The position numbers and the translations under genes were made by a program. From contig WRKR01000012.1 in assembly GCA_009782175.1 (NCBI GenBank), positions 1 to 64,000 of the forward strand: DNA of 64,000 nt. Direction: 5' to 3'. The stretch is from Cystobacterineae bacterium (GTDB lineage Bacteria > Myxococcota > Myxococcia > Myxococcales > Myxococcaceae). Below the pieces are notes generated by a model that was not told the origin of the DNA, made no database searches, and was given only the letters and a program-made list of their open reading frames with translations. This document shows, one piece after another, positions 9,441-19,863 of the stretch. The first letter of the stretch is position 1. Each line of letters starts with the position of its first letter.

Positions 9441-9645
9441 TAGGGCCTGTTAACACTATCCGGGATGCCCAGGTTTTGAATGACAATTCGCAAGACAAGG
9501 CGCGAGGAGAGGTTTGTCCGGTGGACAAACCTGCCGTGGAGGGAGGTGGAGGGCGAATATTTGTCGATATTCAACCGACGAGCAACGATGGATTGCGGAA
9601 AATGCATCAAAAGATGGGTATGCCGGGTAGTGTTAACAGGCCCTA
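9441..9645. mobile_element. MITE-like element, long copy (205 bp)
   Basis: Bounded by TA on both sides, with terminal inverted repeats GGGCCTGTTAACACTA at the left and its inverse at the right. A second copy lies at 11576-11738 and is nearly identical inside. This copy carries an extra 42 bases (9510-9551) that include a perfect hairpin, AGGTTTGTCC-GGT-GGACAAACCT. The open frame across it encodes nothing recognisable and there is no transposase, so the element would need a transposase in trans. TA flanks suggest a TA-targeting family such as IS630, but that is inference. Confidence 0.75.
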
Positions 9646-9748
9646 AAGCTCGCCTGCCTTCACTTCGCCTTCAGCGGGGGGAGGTGGAGGTGGGCCTCAT
9701 ACAAAGCGGACACGGTGGGCTCCATACCCCGGGCTCCACACCCCCGCA

Positions 9749-10228
9749 TCAATTTTCTTGCCAAAACGGTATCTGCTCCATGTCTTTTTGGGCTTTCATT
9801 TTTTTTATAAAGTCATTTTTATAAACAGCCTGCCAGTCATGAATACATTCGGTGTCAAGAATGGAGCGCGCTGTTGGCCCCTTCCCGAAAATGCCTCCCG
9901 TCAAACTGTTGCATTTTGAACATTCATAATATGCCTGGTATATTCCAAAATGCCAAGGGCTTTGGTTTTTTGTCCTATTCCCATATTTATAGTGATGCCA
10001 CTTTGCTCCCAAAAGGAAAGAATAAACCAGAAGAACAAGGATTGAACTTATATGAAATAGCTTGAATCCACTTGTTTTGAAAATAAACTTTAAAATAAAA
10101 CAGTCGATCAAAAATATAATAAATATTGCCGCCAACAAAAGAATTGTATGTATAATGATAGACAAGTGAAAAGCGGATTTTTTTCCTTCTTCCATCGCCT
10201 GCATCATTTCTTCTAAACTTATATCCAT
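9749..10228 (-). CDS. small membrane protein of unknown function
   Basis: A 159-residue protein. After an acidic N terminus there are two adjacent hydrophobic segments (about residues 22-50 and 58-74). A soluble C-terminal region follows with a CSKC pair and a later single Cys. No family recognised. The coding region is more AT-rich than its neighbours, which suggests acquisition. It is followed on the same strand by the MITE-like element and preceded by a small lipoprotein gene 29 bases away, so the two may be co-transcribed. Confidence 0.6.
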   Translation of the reverse strand: MDISLEEMMQAMEEGKKSAFHLSIIIHTILLLAAIFIIFLIDCFILKFIFKTSGFKLFHISSILVLLVYSFLLGAKWHHYKYGNRTKNQSPWHFGIYQAYYECSKCNSLTGGIFGKGPTARSILDTECIHDWQAVYKNDFIKKMKAQKDMEQIPFWQEN

Positions 10229-10257
10229 AAAATGAAAGCTCTTGTTTGGCTGAAATT

Positions 10258-10704
10258 CTATACAGACTTCGGTCGAGAATGGCTGGGCACAAACACCATT
10301 TCGCTTTTGTCTTGCAGCAATAGCGTTAAGGTATTGTTTTTTAAGCTATAGTTGGTGAGCAAATAACTCTGGGCGTTTTTCAATGCGTTGAGAAAACTCT
10401 GAGCGAAAAAATCGCCAACGCATGGCGAAGTTATAGGAATGGGCTCAAAACTCAGCTGGTTGTCTTGAATGCGAAAAGTGCCACTGGCGAATTTACAGGG
10501 GGTTTGAACCTGAAAAGAGCCGTTTTTGAAGATGGACAAGCGATATTTTGCCGGCTCATCCGGCACAATCCGTGTATTGCCCGGAAACTCTTCCCAAGCC
10601 CATATATTTGCTTGAAGCGACGAGGGTAGACCGCCAGGGTCAGAACAGGCCATGAAAAGCATGGCTGAGGAAACAACATAAAAAAGAAAATAAAATTTCT
10701 TCAT
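10258..10704 (-). CDS. small lipoprotein of unknown function
   Basis: A 148-residue predicted lipoprotein. The signal sequence MKKFYFLFYVVSSAMLFMAC ends in a lipobox (LFMAC), so ATG 10704 is preferred over the upstream 10713. The mature region contains short beta-like segments (GSFQVQTP, GTFRIQDNQLSFEPI) reminiscent of small lipocalin- or META-like envelope proteins, but no family can be assigned. Likely co-transcribed with the downstream membrane protein. Confidence 0.65.
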   Translation of the reverse strand: MKKFYFLFYVVSSAMLFMACSDPGGLPSSLQANIWAWEEFPGNTRIVPDEPAKYRLSIFKNGSFQVQTPCKFASGTFRIQDNQLSFEPIPITSPCVGDFFAQSFLNALKNAQSYLLTNYSLKNNTLTLLLQDKSEMVFVPSHSRPKSV

Positions 10705-10898
10705 GAAAGTCACTGCGGCATAAATTTAAATAAACCACCCGCGCCGACTTGAACATGAAAAATAGTTTCATCTGTGTAGCAGAGCAACTCATTTGTTTGG
10801 AAGATGGCTACATGAGTCTACACCTCAAGGGCCTTGGGGGGGGCCTTGGTTTTGGAGGGGTGGGCTGGTGGCCAGGTTGGAGAAATTGGGGAGCTGTT

Positions 10899-11468
10899 TT
10901 ATTTTGAAACCATTGTTCCTTCAAATACAATGCGTGGATCCTCCACATTGACGAGCTCATCCAGCTCATAGACGTTCTCATAGCCATAGCCATATAAATT
11001 AATATACGTAGGAATGTTTAATGCCATCATGAGGGGTTTGGCTTGGGCGGCAAGTTGGCTTTGCACCTTGCTGCTGGGCCTGAGGCGTGGCCTGGCCACT
11101 TTGGAGGCAAAGTCAACCTCGTTGCCGTCGAAATTGTTGTTGCAATAAATGAGAATTTTGGTGTCCAAAGAGGGGATGACTTGAGCAAGCGCATTTTGGG
11201 TGAAGTCACTAAAAGCCAGGTTTTTGGCCCCTTTCACATGCAGGCGCTCATAGCGGAATGCTGAGCGTGAATCCAAAATAACCACACCCGGCTCCTTGCT
11301 CATTTTCAGGAATGTGTCGAGGTTGACAAGGCGGCTTGCCCGGTGCGCCTCCACTTTCGCCATGAGCCCCTTGAAGTCATCAAAGCTCACTTTGGCTTTC
11401 GGGTATTTTGGGGTTTGCGCGAATACTCCCAGGGCAATCAGCAACATGGCGAGCAATGCAGGTTTCAT
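10899..11468 (-). CDS. exported rhodanese-like protein
   Basis: A 189-residue protein with signal peptide MKPALLAMLLIALGVFAQ (ATG 11468 chosen for this reason; the frame is open 11 residues further). It has a single rhodanese domain: VVILDSRSAFRYERLHVKGAKN is the substrate-pocket half, and LIYCNNN holds the active-site cysteine. The next residues, NNFDGNE, replace the usual small-residue loop. Such periplasmic rhodaneses may handle sulfur or cyanide or act as binding modules; the exact role is unknown. Its 5' end lies about 108 bases from the second MITE-like copy. Confidence 0.8.
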   Translation of the reverse strand: MKPALLAMLLIALGVFAQTPKYPKAKVSFDDFKGLMAKVEAHRASRLVNLDTFLKMSKEPGVVILDSRSAFRYERLHVKGAKNLAFSDFTQNALAQVIPSLDTKILIYCNNNFDGNEVDFASKVARPRLRPSSKVQSQLAAQAKPLMMALNIPTYINLYGYGYENVYELDELVNVEDPRIVFEGTMVSK

Positions 11469-11575
11469 TTTGAGTCTTCTCACAGTTTGTCCTTTTCTCA
11501 TTCAAAACATGTACGAAGCATGTACGAAACATGCACAAGAGTTAGAAGGTGTTTTTCATCAACCCAAAACCGCTC

Positions 11576-11738
11576 TAGGGCCTGTTCACACTATCCGGGA
11601 TGCCCAGGTTTTGAATGACAATTCGCAAGACAAGGCGCGAGGAGGGCGAATACTTGTCGGTATTCAACCGACGAGCAACGATGGATTGCGGAAAATGCAT
11701 CAAAAGATGGGTATGCCGGGTAGTGTGAACAGGCCCTA
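11576..11738. mobile_element. MITE-like element, short copy (163 bp)
   Basis: Second copy of the 9441-9645 element, lacking the 42-bp hairpin cassette. Ends are GGGCCTGTTCACACTA and the inverse, flanked by TA. Relative to the long copy the TTAACA to TTCACA change at the left is matched by TGTTAA to TGTGAA at the right, so pairing of the two ends is preserved. Confidence 0.75.
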
Positions 11739-11887
11739 AATGCGGGTTATATTTTAGCCCGCCCGCAAAGCTTTAGGGCCTGCAACGGCTGTTTGGGTTG
11801 AAGTGTTCACACATGGCCGTCCGGGTTTGGGGTGTGTTGCTGAATGGCTCGTTTGGTTTTTTCTGCAAAGGGGTCGCCATGGAGGGC

Positions 11888-13908
<2,021 letters not shown>

Positions 13909-13924
13909 AGAAGAGCAAAACACT

Positions 13925-13984
13925 TTGGGTATGTTTGTGTTGGGTATGTTGGTGTTGGGTATGTTGGTGTTGGGTGTGTTTGTA
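13925..13984. repeat. 15-bp tandem repeat (4 units)
   Basis: Four units of TTGGGTATGTTGGTG (the outer two have substitutions) in the leader of the NHL lipoprotein gene that starts at 13908 on the minus strand. Copy-number change would move or reshape the promoter or leader. Confidence 0.8.
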
Positions 13985-14088
13985 TTGAAGTGTTTTAGCT
14001 TTTATTTTGCATCCCATTAAAATACAAGCTTTTGTATATTGCATCCTTCTCCACAACGTTTAAGCTATGGCTTATAGGCAAAGCGAAG

Positions 14089-14181
14089 CCAGACGAGCCA
14101 AGCGAGCCTCATAGGGGTTATTTAACTGGCGAGCTTTAGCTCGTCTCACGAAGAGCTCATCTCAAAGTGGAAGCGGTCTGG
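14089..14181 (-). repeat. 93-bp palindromic gene-end repeat (reverse copy)
   Basis: Ends are CCAGAC and GTCTGG. Read on the minus strand it starts CCAGACCGCTTCCACTTTGA and continues with GAGCTCTTCGTGAGACGAGC and TAAAGCTCG, the same order as the middle of the long copy at 55910-56143. Contains the palindrome GAGCTTTAGCTC. Confidence 0.7.
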
Positions 14182-14270
14182 AACCCCTGCAGGCTTGTGT
14201 GGCACAATGGCAGCATTTCAGGGCAGCATTCCACGGCAGCATTCCACAAAGGAAGAAGAAGGAGGAGCAA

Positions 14271-15434
14271 ATGGGTGTTGAAAAAAAGGAGAAGGCCATG
14301 GGCCTAGAGAGAAAAAAAGTTTCGGGCTTTCATTGGGTGCTGCTGTACATGGTGGCTTTGGCCTTTGTTTTTGCCGCCTGCGGAAATGAAGACGACGACA
14401 ATAACAACAACAATAACAATAATAACAATAACAATAACAATAACAACAACGGCATGTTGACGGCTGTTGTCAGCACTTTTGTAGGCGATGGCGAGTGTGG
14501 TTATTCCGATGGCATAGGGACGTCCGCACGGCTTTATTTCCCCAAAGCCATGGCAAGAGACGCGGCAGGCAACTTTTATGTGACAGATGCAAACCACCTC
14601 GTCATGAAAATAAGCCCGGAAGGTGAGGTGAGCCATGTTGTCGGCTATGGAGATGGGTCTCCTGGGGGCGGACCGGGAAGCATGGAGCAGTTGAGAGAGC
14701 CTATAGGCATAGTGGTTGACAAGGCTGGCAACCTCTATGTGGCGGATTCAGAGAACTACCGCATCCGCAAGGTGACACCGGATGGGGTGCTGAGCACCTT
14801 GGCTGGTGGCGCCGCAGATAGAATGGCAGACGGCCTTGGAGATGCTGCAGGGTTTGACTGGCCTGCAGAAATAGCCATAGACAAGGTGGGCAACCTCTAT
14901 GTGACAGATAAACACCGCATCCGCAAGGTGACGCCTGAAGGCCTTGTCACCACCCTGGCTGGCGGCATTGAGTCGGGCTATCTCGACGGTGTTGGCGCTA
15001 ATGCACGTTTTGGTTATCTTTATAACAGAGTTTCCGTGAACATTGCCGTGGATGCGGCAGGCAATGTGTATGTGGTAGATGGCTACCGCATCCGCAAAGT
15101 GACGCCTGCAGGCCTTGTCACCACCTTTGCCGGCGGCACAGTAGGCGGCGATGACGACGGCATTGGAACTGCTGCACGCTTTTCGGGTATTAATGGCATA
15201 ACCATAGACGCGGCGGGCAACCTCTATGTGGTAGATGACTTGGGGCGCTTCCGCACAGTGACGCCGGAAGGCGTTGTGAGCACCATTTTGAGGAGCCGTG
15301 GCCTCATGGGCTTTCAAGATGGCCCTATACATGAGGCAGAGTTTACTTCCATTAGAGGAATAACCCTCGACCCGGAGGGCAACCTCTATGTGTTGGATGA
15401 GTGCCGCATCCGCAAAATAACGTTTACAAAATAG
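14271..15434 (+). CDS. NHL-propeller lipoprotein with poly-Asn linker (second paralogue)
   Basis: A 387-residue lipoprotein. ATG 14271 follows a good GGAGG; the hydrophobic signal ends in a lipobox (FVFAAC). After an acidic EDDD patch comes a run of 17 Asn residues (14400-14451, mixed AAC/AAT codons), then at least five NHL repeats (xIxxDxAGNLYVxDxxRIRKVTPEG). It lacks the IPT/TIG domain of its divergent neighbour. The poly-Asn stretch is probably a flexible spacer lifting the propeller off the membrane. The last codons lead into the peptidase gene 26 bases downstream. Confidence 0.88.
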   Translation: MGVEKKEKAMGLERKKVSGFHWVLLYMVALAFVFAACGNEDDDNNNNNNNNNNNNNNNNNGMLTAVVSTFVGDGECGYSDGIGTSARLYFPKAMARDAAGNFYVTDANHLVMKISPEGEVSHVVGYGDGSPGGGPGSMEQLREPIGIVVDKAGNLYVADSENYRIRKVTPDGVLSTLAGGAADRMADGLGDAAGFDWPAEIAIDKVGNLYVTDKHRIRKVTPEGLVTTLAGGIESGYLDGVGANARFGYLYNRVSVNIAVDAAGNVYVVDGYRIRKVTPAGLVTTFAGGTVGGDDDGIGTAARFSGINGITIDAAGNLYVVDDLGRFRTVTPEGVVSTILRSRGLMGFQDGPIHEAEFTSIRGITLDPEGNLYVLDECRIRKITFTK

Positions 15435-15460
15435 GAGAATGCTTTAAAAAAACAACGCCC

Positions 15461-16855
15461 ATGCCGCAACAAGCCATAGCCTGCTTTTCCAAAAACAAAG
15501 CCCGCCACCTGGAAACCTTGGCCTCTCTCATAGGCATTCCCAGCATTTCCTTTGCGGGTTTTGAAGCGGCCCCCATGGCGGAGGCGGCAGCTGCTTTGAC
15601 GGCCCTGTGCAAGGCGCTGGGCTTTGAGGTGCAAAGCCTCGGTGCCCCCGGTGCGCCGCCATGCCTGGTTGCACACCGCCAGGTGGCCGAAGGGCTCCCC
15701 ACGGTGGCTCTCTATGCCCATTATGACGTGCAGCCGCCCGGAGAGGCCTCCTTGTGGAAAAGCCCGCCCTTTGTTGCCACCCTGCGCGAGGGCCGCCTCT
15801 ATGGGCGCGGCACGGCCGATGACAAGGGCGGCATTCTCGTACACCTGGCTGCCATAGAGGCTTGGCTTGCAGCACAGCACAGCCTGCCTCTCAACATAAA
15901 GCTTATTTTTGACGGAGAAGAAGAAATAGGCTCCCCAGGCCTTGAGGCTTTGCTCCACACACAGCCTGGGCAGCTGGCCGCGGATGCGCTGGTTATTATG
16001 GATGCGGGAAACCTTGAAACAGGGCTCCCCGCGCTGACAACCTCACTGCGCGGCATTTTTTGCATGGACATTGAGGTGCAGGTTGCCCAAAGCAGTTTGC
16101 ACTCAGGCCTATGGGGAGGGCCTGTGCCCGATGCAGCCATGGCCCTCTCCAAAATGTTGGCAAGCCTCGTCAATGAGGAAGGGCAACCCCTTCTGGAGGG
16201 CCCTTTCCGTCCCCTGGCCAAAGCCGAAGAGGAAGCTTTGGCAAAGCTGCCTTTTAAAAGGGAGGCCTTTGCCCAACAAGCAGGGCTGCTGCCGGGTGTG
16301 CAAAGCTTGGGAGGAGAGGGTTGTGCTGGCTCCCCCTGGCGTCAAAACTGGTATGCCCCCTCCCTGAGCATCAATGCCTTTGAGGCCTCCTCAAGGGCCC
16401 AGGCGCGCAACGTTTTAAACAGCCACGCCTATGCGCGCATAAGCATACGCACAGTGCCTGAGTTAAGCACCCCACAGGTGGAGGAGTGGCTGGAAAAGCG
16501 CCTGCGCGCAGCGGCGCCTTGGGGGGTGCATTTAACACTCAAAGGGGGAGAGGGCTGTTTGTGGTGGCGTATGGACGCCGACAGCCCACCGGCCCAGGCG
16601 GCCTTGCGTGCGCTGACGCGAGGCTTTGGGCGAGAGGCCTTGGCCATTGGCTGCGGGGCCTCCATTCCCCTGGCCAACCAGTGGGCACACACCATAGGCG
16701 CAACCCGCCCAAGCCCCATATTGCTGGTGGGCGTGGTGGACGCGGCCTCCGCCACGCACGCTGAAAATGAGAGCCTGCACCTGGGGGACTGGGAGAAGGC
16801 CGTGCTTTCAGAAATACATTTGTTTGACGAGTTGAAAACGGCGCTCAAGCCTTAA
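15461..16855 (+). CDS. M20-family metallopeptidase (dipeptidase-like)
   Basis: A 464-residue cytoplasmic zinc peptidase of the ArgE/DapE/CPG2 superfamily. Metal-ligand blocks are visible: ALYAHYDVQPPG (first His and Asp), YGRGTADDKGG (bridging Asp), DGEEEIGSPG (catalytic Glu pair) and a late SIPLANQW... HAENESLHLGD (last His). The HYDVQP signature is typical of the dipeptidase subgroup. A lid domain interrupts the catalytic domain around residues 195-330. The ATG at 15461 is not preceded by a close Shine-Dalgarno; the frame is open 20 residues upstream, so the start is uncertain. Confidence 0.88.
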   Translation: MPQQAIACFSKNKARHLETLASLIGIPSISFAGFEAAPMAEAAAALTALCKALGFEVQSLGAPGAPPCLVAHRQVAEGLPTVALYAHYDVQPPGEASLWKSPPFVATLREGRLYGRGTADDKGGILVHLAAIEAWLAAQHSLPLNIKLIFDGEEEIGSPGLEALLHTQPGQLAADALVIMDAGNLETGLPALTTSLRGIFCMDIEVQVAQSSLHSGLWGGPVPDAAMALSKMLASLVNEEGQPLLEGPFRPLAKAEEEALAKLPFKREAFAQQAGLLPGVQSLGGEGCAGSPWRQNWYAPSLSINAFEASSRAQARNVLNSHAYARISIRTVPELSTPQVEEWLEKRLRAAAPWGVHLTLKGGEGCLWWRMDADSPPAQAALRALTRGFGREALAIGCGASIPLANQWAHTIGATRPSPILLVGVVDAASATHAENESLHLGDWEKAVLSEIHLFDELKTALKP

Positions 16856-17166
16856 ACGCTGCCCCCACAACCGAAGGCGTCAACCCAAAGCACCCACGCC
16901 AAAGCGTGGCGGGCAGCTGAAGGCGCTCTCTGCTGTTGTTTGCAGAGTTTGTGGATACCGTTGTTTGGACTGCCCCTCGTGAGGCTTCGGATTATATGAG
17001 GGCAATAGCCCGGCCCATGGAGTGCTTTTATAATGGATGAGGGTAGGCCTTTTGGGGGCAACATTTGCCTGGTGCGGCCCATGCATGGGGGTGCTAGGGC
17101 TAGGTACTTCCAGGTATATGGCACAGGGAGGAGCGTGGGCCTTTGTTGTTTTTGGCTGAGGTTTAG
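16856..17166. other. 311-bp intergenic region before the ABC-2 operon
   Basis: Contains hairpins CCACGC-CAAA-GCGTGG (about 16899-16914) and CTCTGC...GCAGAG (about 16937-16956). A TATAAT at 17029-17034 is a candidate -10 element for the ABC operon without a convincing -35. I saw no tRNA or gene. Confidence 0.45.
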
Positions 17167-18261
17167 ATGATAGACGTGGATGAGTTGAAAAAACACTATA
17201 GCGTTTTCAGGCGTGAGCCTGGGTTGAAGAACAGTTTGAAGGCCTTGTTTTTTCGCAAAAAGACGGAGGTGAAGGCCGTCGACGGCCTCTCTTTCCACAT
17301 TGCGGAGGGCAAGCGGGTGGGTTTTTTGGGGCCCAACGGTGCCGGGAAGACGACGACGCTCAAAATGTTGTCAGGTTTGCTTTATCCAAGCAGCGGCAAG
17401 GTGTTGGTGGATGGGCACCTCCCGTACAAGCGCGAAGCCCGTTTTTTAAAAAAAATAATTCTCGTTATGGGGCAAAAACAGCAACTGCTGTGGGATCTAC
17501 CACCCCTGGAAACTTTGGAGTTAAACCGCGCCATTTATGAGGTGCCCATGCCTGTGTTCCGCAAGCGCCTCCATGCGTTGACAGAGTTGCTTGACATTGG
17601 CCCTCAGCTGCGGACGCCCACAAGGCAACTCTCTTTGGGGGAGCGGATGAAGTGTGAGTTGGCGGCAGGCCTCATCCATGGCCCCAAGCTTTTGTTTTTG
17701 GATGAGCCCACCATTGGCTTGGATGTTTCCATGCAGCAAACCATCCGGGAGTTTATACGCAGCTATAATGAGAAAGAAGGCGCAACGCTGATACTCACCA
17801 GCCACGACATGGATGACGTAGAAGCCTTGTGTCCGCGCATTTTGGTTATAGACAAGGGGCGCTTGTTGTTTGACGGCTCCGTCGCTCAGTTGGTTGCCCA
17901 GGTGAAGCCAGAAAAACGCATTGCTTTGCGTTTTGAGGGCAACAGCCTGCCTGAAAACCTGGACAGCTATGGCAGAGTGGTTGCAACAGGAGCTGGCGAA
18001 GCCATATTGCAATTGGGCCTTGAGAAGGTCAGCGAAGTTTTAAGCCAGCTGCTTGCACGCTTTCCCGTTAAAGACTTAACCGTTGAAAACCCCCCTCTTG
18101 AGGAGGTGATGAGTGAGCTTTTTTCGAAGCACACATTGGCTGAAAATGAAATGGCTGAGCATGCATTGGCTGAGCATGCATTGACTGAGAATGAACGGGC
18201 TGAGAATGAAATGGCTGAGCGTGAAACGCCCAAGCATGAAGTGACGGCGAAGGCACCATGA
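17167..18261 (+). CDS. ABC-2 transporter ATP-binding protein with repeat tail
   Basis: A 364-residue ATPase of the COG4586 type (partner of DUF/ABC-2 permeases). Walker A GPNGAGKT is near residue 57, the signature is LSLGERMKCELA, and Walker B is LLFLDEPTIGLD, followed by the H-loop THSHDMDD-like segment TSHDMDD. After an accessory domain the protein ends in about seven pentapeptide repeats, (L/M)AE(N/H)(E/A), encoded by 15-bp tandem units at 18136-18240. Its ATGA stop overlaps the first permease start. The three genes form one exporter operon; the substrate is unknown. Confidence 0.92.
   Translation: MIDVDELKKHYSVFRREPGLKNSLKALFFRKKTEVKAVDGLSFHIAEGKRVGFLGPNGAGKTTTLKMLSGLLYPSSGKVLVDGHLPYKREARFLKKIILVMGQKQQLLWDLPPLETLELNRAIYEVPMPVFRKRLHALTELLDIGPQLRTPTRQLSLGERMKCELAAGLIHGPKLLFLDEPTIGLDVSMQQTIREFIRSYNEKEGATLILTSHDMDDVEALCPRILVIDKGRLLFDGSVAQLVAQVKPEKRIALRFEGNSLPENLDSYGRVVATGAGEAILQLGLEKVSEVLSQLLARFPVKDLTVENPPLEEVMSELFSKHTLAENEMAEHALAEHALTENERAENEMAERETPKHEVTAKAP
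18136..18240 (+). repeat. 15-bp in-frame tandem repeat, ATPase tail
   Basis: Seven degenerate 15-bp units (e.g. ATGGCTGAGCATGCA, TTGGCTGAGCATGCA) encode xAE(N/H)(E/A) pentapeptides at the C terminus of the ABC ATPase. Confidence 0.85.
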
Positions 18262-19067
18262 AGCGCCTGCTCAAAATGTTACCCACCTTGTTGCGCGTGG
18301 GTTTTTCGGAGAATATTGCCTACCGTGCTGAAATGTTGGTTTGGGTGCTTTCAACCACCATGCCTTTTGTGATGATGGCCATGTGGCGCTCGGTGGCTGA
18401 GCACTTTCCCATGACAGGCGGCATGGGGCAGCCTTTGGGCCCTTTGCAGATGACGCATTATTTTCTGGCTGTTTTTGTGGTACGCCAGGTGGTGAGTGCC
18501 TGGGCGGCATGGGAGATGAATTTTGAAATACGCCATGGGACTTTGTCCATGCGGCTTTTAAAACCCCTCTCGCCGCTTTTCAGTTATGCCATAAGCGGGC
18601 TGACCGGTTTGCCTTTGCGCCTGGTTGTGGCTTTGCCTGTTTTGCTGATATTTTTTTTGTTGGGGGGGCTGCGAGCTGGAGCTGAGCTCCGTTTGCTTTT
18701 TTTATTGCCCTTGGCTTTGTTGGGCGGGTGGTTAATTGTGTTGTTTGCCAACATGGCCATTGGCAGCCTGGCCGTTTTTTCAGGCAGCAGCATTCGGATG
18801 ATGGAGATGTGGATGGCGGCATTTTTCGTCTTTTCGGGCTATTTATTTCCTTTGGATTTGTTTCCGGATTGGCTTGCATTTGTTGGAGACATTTTGCCTT
18901 TTCGCTACCAATTGGGGTTTCCAGTCCAATTGTTGACGCTTTCTCTGGACATGAAGGAGGCGCTCCTTTTGCTGGGGAAGCAGTGGCTGTGGGTGATGGC
19001 TCTGGGTGCTTTAACGTGGGTATTGTGGAGAAGAGGCCTCAAACGTTTTGAGGCTTTTGGAGGCTAG
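18258..19067 (+). CDS. ABC-2 type permease, subunit 1
   Basis: A 269-residue integral membrane protein (COG4587-like) with about six hydrophobic helices. The N terminus has the cytoplasmic RVGFSENIAYRAEMLVWVLS segment typical of this permease family. It overlaps the ATPase stop by four bases (ATGA), so the two are translationally coupled. The second permease starts two bases after its stop. It is expected to form a heterodimeric channel with that protein. Confidence 0.9.
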   Translation: MKRLLKMLPTLLRVGFSENIAYRAEMLVWVLSTTMPFVMMAMWRSVAEHFPMTGGMGQPLGPLQMTHYFLAVFVVRQVVSAWAAWEMNFEIRHGTLSMRLLKPLSPLFSYAISGLTGLPLRLVVALPVLLIFFLLGGLRAGAELRLLFLLPLALLGGWLIVLFANMAIGSLAVFSGSSIRMMEMWMAAFFVFSGYLFPLDLFPDWLAFVGDILPFRYQLGFPVQLLTLSLDMKEALLLLGKQWLWVMALGALTWVLWRRGLKRFEAFGG

Positions 19068-19068
19068 C

Positions 19069-19863
19069 ATGTGGCGTTATGGCAAGCTGTTTTGGATTCA
19101 GCTGAAAGCTTCGCTTTTGTTGTCCATGCAATACCGGGCGGATTTTTTTGTGGATGCCGTTATTTCCATGTTTTGGGCGGCAACGGCCCTAGCGCCCTTG
19201 TGGGTTGTTTATGGTGAGAAAGTGCAGGGGCAAATTCCGGGGTGGGGTTTGGGTGAAGCCATGCTGGTGGTGGGTTGCTTCGTATTTTTGCAGACGGTGT
19301 TGGAGGGTGCCATTCAGCCGAGCTTGCAAACCGTCATAGAGCACATCCGCAAAGGGACGTTGGACTTTGTTTTGTTAAAGCCTGCGGATGCTCAATTCCT
19401 CGTTTCCACGGCGCGGTTTCAACCGTGGAAGGCCAGCAGTTTTTTGGCTTCCATGGCCATTTTCGCAGTGGCTTTTGCGCGCATAGAGGTTTGGCCCTCG
19501 TTTGGGAATTTGGCCCGGGGGGCTTTTTTGTTGTTGCTGGCCATTGGCTTGCTTTATTCCTTGTGGATATGGGTTGTCAGCGCTGCTTTTGTGGTGGTGA
19601 AGGTGGACAACCTGACGTTTCTTTTGGGCTCTATTTTTGATGTTGGGCGTTGGCCCATCAGCATATTTCGCGGTTTTTTTCGGCTGTTGTTTACTTTTGT
19701 TATCCCCACGGCATTCATGACAACTTTTCCTGCACAAGCCTTGCTGGGTGTTTTAACCTATGGGCAGCTTGCTTTGGTTGTTGTCTGCACAGTTATTTTT
19801 GCTGTTGTTTCGCGTTGGGTATGGTTGCGTTCCATTCGTCGCTATACCTCTGCCAGCAGCTAG
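19069..19863 (+). CDS. ABC-2 type permease, subunit 2
   Basis: A 264-residue membrane protein (COG3694-like). The ATG at 19069, two bases after the previous stop, gives MWRYGKLFWIQLKASLLLSMQYR, the usual start of this family; the upstream in-frame ATG would overlap the previous gene by 20 bases. It has about six membrane segments and a conserved amphipathic HIRKGTLDFVLLKP block, which is characteristic. It completes the exporter operon; 256 bases of non-coding DNA follow before the OmpA-type lipoprotein. Confidence 0.9.
   Translation: MWRYGKLFWIQLKASLLLSMQYRADFFVDAVISMFWAATALAPLWVVYGEKVQGQIPGWGLGEAMLVVGCFVFLQTVLEGAIQPSLQTVIEHIRKGTLDFVLLKPADAQFLVSTARFQPWKASSFLASMAIFAVAFARIEVWPSFGNLARGAFLLLLAIGLLYSLWIWVVSAAFVVVKVDNLTFLLGSIFDVGRWPISIFRGFFRLLFTFVIPTAFMTTFPAQALLGVLTYGQLALVVVCTVIFAVVSRWVWLRSIRRYTSASS

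Larger units (their letters stand above)
13909..14270. other. intergenic region between divergent NHL lipoprotein genes
   Basis: 362 bases holding the 15-bp VNTR, the 93-bp palindromic repeat at 14089-14181, and a triple GGCAGCATTCCA-like direct repeat at about 14208-14247. No gene was seen. Promoters for both neighbours must lie here, but I cannot place them with confidence. Confidence 0.6.

Noticed and set aside
9383-9646. Small open frame inside the first MITE-like copy
   Set aside because: It crosses the repeat boundary, has no homologue in the short copy at the same length, and no transposase motif.
16856-17166. tRNA in the gap before the ABC operon
   Set aside because: No T-loop GGTTCRANYCC or acceptor-stem pairing was found; the hairpins do not form a cloverleaf.
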